Assembly: GCA_031288675.1 (NCBI GenBank)
Contig: JAITQY010000090.1
Coordinates: 1 to 6,127, forward strand
Length of the DNA stretch: 6,127 nt
Source: Oscillospiraceae bacterium
GTDB taxonomy: Bacteria > Bacillota > Clostridia > Oscillospirales > Oscillospiraceae
Direction: 5' to 3'
Below the pieces are notes generated by a model that saw nothing but the letters and a program-made list of their open reading frames with translations, made no database searches and had not been told where the DNA came from. Every line of letters starts with the position of its first letter. Position 1 is the stretch's first letter. Shown here in pieces: positions 5,588 through 6,127 of this stretch. The position numbers and the translations under genes were made by a program.

Positions 5588-6127
5588 CTGAAGTTTGGCT
5601 TCTCTTTTCATAAGCCGCAATGATACGCTGAACGAGTTCATGTCTTACTACGTCTGCACCTGTCAGGTTAACGATCCCGATTCCGGGTACGCCTTTTAAC
5701 ACTTTCACGGCGTCTTTCAGTCCGGAAAGCTTGTCCGGCGGCAAGTCAATTTGAGTAACGTCGCCTGTTATCACCGCTCTGCTGTTCGCTCCAAGCCTCG
5801 TCAGAAACATCTTCATTTGCTCGCGGCTTGTATTCTGCGCTTCGTCAAGAATTATAAAGCTGTCGTCAAGCGTCCGACCGCGCATATATGCAAGCGGAGC
5901 AACTTCAATGTTTCCTTTTTCAAGATATTTCTGGTAATTTTCCGCGCCGAACATATCAAACAGCGCATCGTTCAGCGGTCGTAAATAAGGGTCAACTTTG
6001 CTTTGTAAATCCCCGGGCAGGAATCCAAGACGTTCCCCAGCTTCCACCGCTGGACGCGTCAGAATGATACGGTTGACTTTCTTCGCGCGGAACGCCGTAA
6101 CCGCCGCCGCTACCGCAAGATATGTTT
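5574..6127 (-). CDS. phoH: PhoH family ATPase (C-terminal part; 5' end off the window)
   Basis: The frame stays open to the right edge, so the GTG at 6047 is an internal Val codon and 183 complete codons are visible. The first are TYLAVAAAV, the helix that follows the Walker A GTGK in this family; the P-loop itself is cut by the edge. Next come RIILTRPAVEAGE and LGFLPGDLQSKVDPYLRPL, both highly conserved in PhoH, then Walker B FIILDEAQNTS (Asp94 and Glu95 of the visible part), and the sensor-like VITGDVTQIDLP. PhoH proteins are P-loop ATPases related to the helicase core of superfamily 1 and are usually linked to phosphate starvation or RNA metabolism; the precise function is unsettled. Its neighbour ybeY is a typical partner. 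The last residues (SGDRR) and the stop fall in a 7-nt repeat block, so the extreme C-terminus may have been altered by it. Confidence 0.95.
   Translation of the reverse strand, partial: TYLAVAAAVTAFRAKKVNRIILTRPAVEAGERLGFLPGDLQSKVDPYLRPLNDALFDMFGAENYQKYLEKGNIEVAPLAYMRGRTLDDSFIILDEAQNTSREQMKMFLTRLGANSRAVITGDVTQIDLPPDKLSGLKDAVKVLKGVPGIGIVNLTGADVVRHELVQRIIAAYEKRSQTSGDRR

Noticed and set aside
6045..6047. GTG at 6047 as start of a short PhoH
   Set aside because: Upstream in-frame codons encode conserved PhoH residues (TYLAVA and RIILTRPA), so this is an internal Val.

Overview
The window looks like a piece of a Firmicutes chromosome, most likely from an uncultured or poorly studied Clostridia-type lineage. 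This is inferred from MutS2, from a surface protein with S-layer homology (SLH) repeats, and from the phoH-ybeY-era-recO gene order. No plasmid, phage, IS, CRISPR or tRNA/rRNA signal is visible.

Layout: (a) about 3-1184, plus strand, is the 3' part of a gene for a cell-surface protein: SLH repeats, a proline-rich linker and an SGNH/GDSL-type hydrolase domain. Its 5' end lies off the window. (b) 1179-5298, minus strand, is a tightly packed operon read right to left: ybeY, era, a short recO, mutS2. Gaps are 8 nt (ybeY-era), a 17-nt overlap (era-recO) and 10 nt (recO-mutS2). The mutS2 stop overlaps the stop of the SLH gene tail-to-tail by 6 bp. (c) 5299-5573 is a 275-bp gap that splits phoH from ybeY. 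It holds an exact-consensus sigma-70 type promoter facing right, away from ybeY and into the 3' end of phoH, followed by a composite repeat element: three blocks of degenerate 7-nt tandem repeats, a perfect 19-nt palindrome and an imperfect direct repeat. (d) 5574-6127, minus strand, is the C-terminal part of PhoH, with its 5' end off the window.

How the genes fit together: YbeY (16S rRNA 3' processing/RNase), Era (30S assembly GTPase) and PhoH (ATPase often beside ybeY) form a conserved ribosome-maturation group. RecO (recombination mediator) commonly follows era. MutS2 links to both themes, since family members act in recombination control and in rescue of collided ribosomes. The genes themselves are mostly ordinary housekeeping. 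The parts most worth a second look are the phoH-ybeY gap with its orphan promoter, and RecO, which stops at about 60% of normal length just before the usual zinc-finger region.
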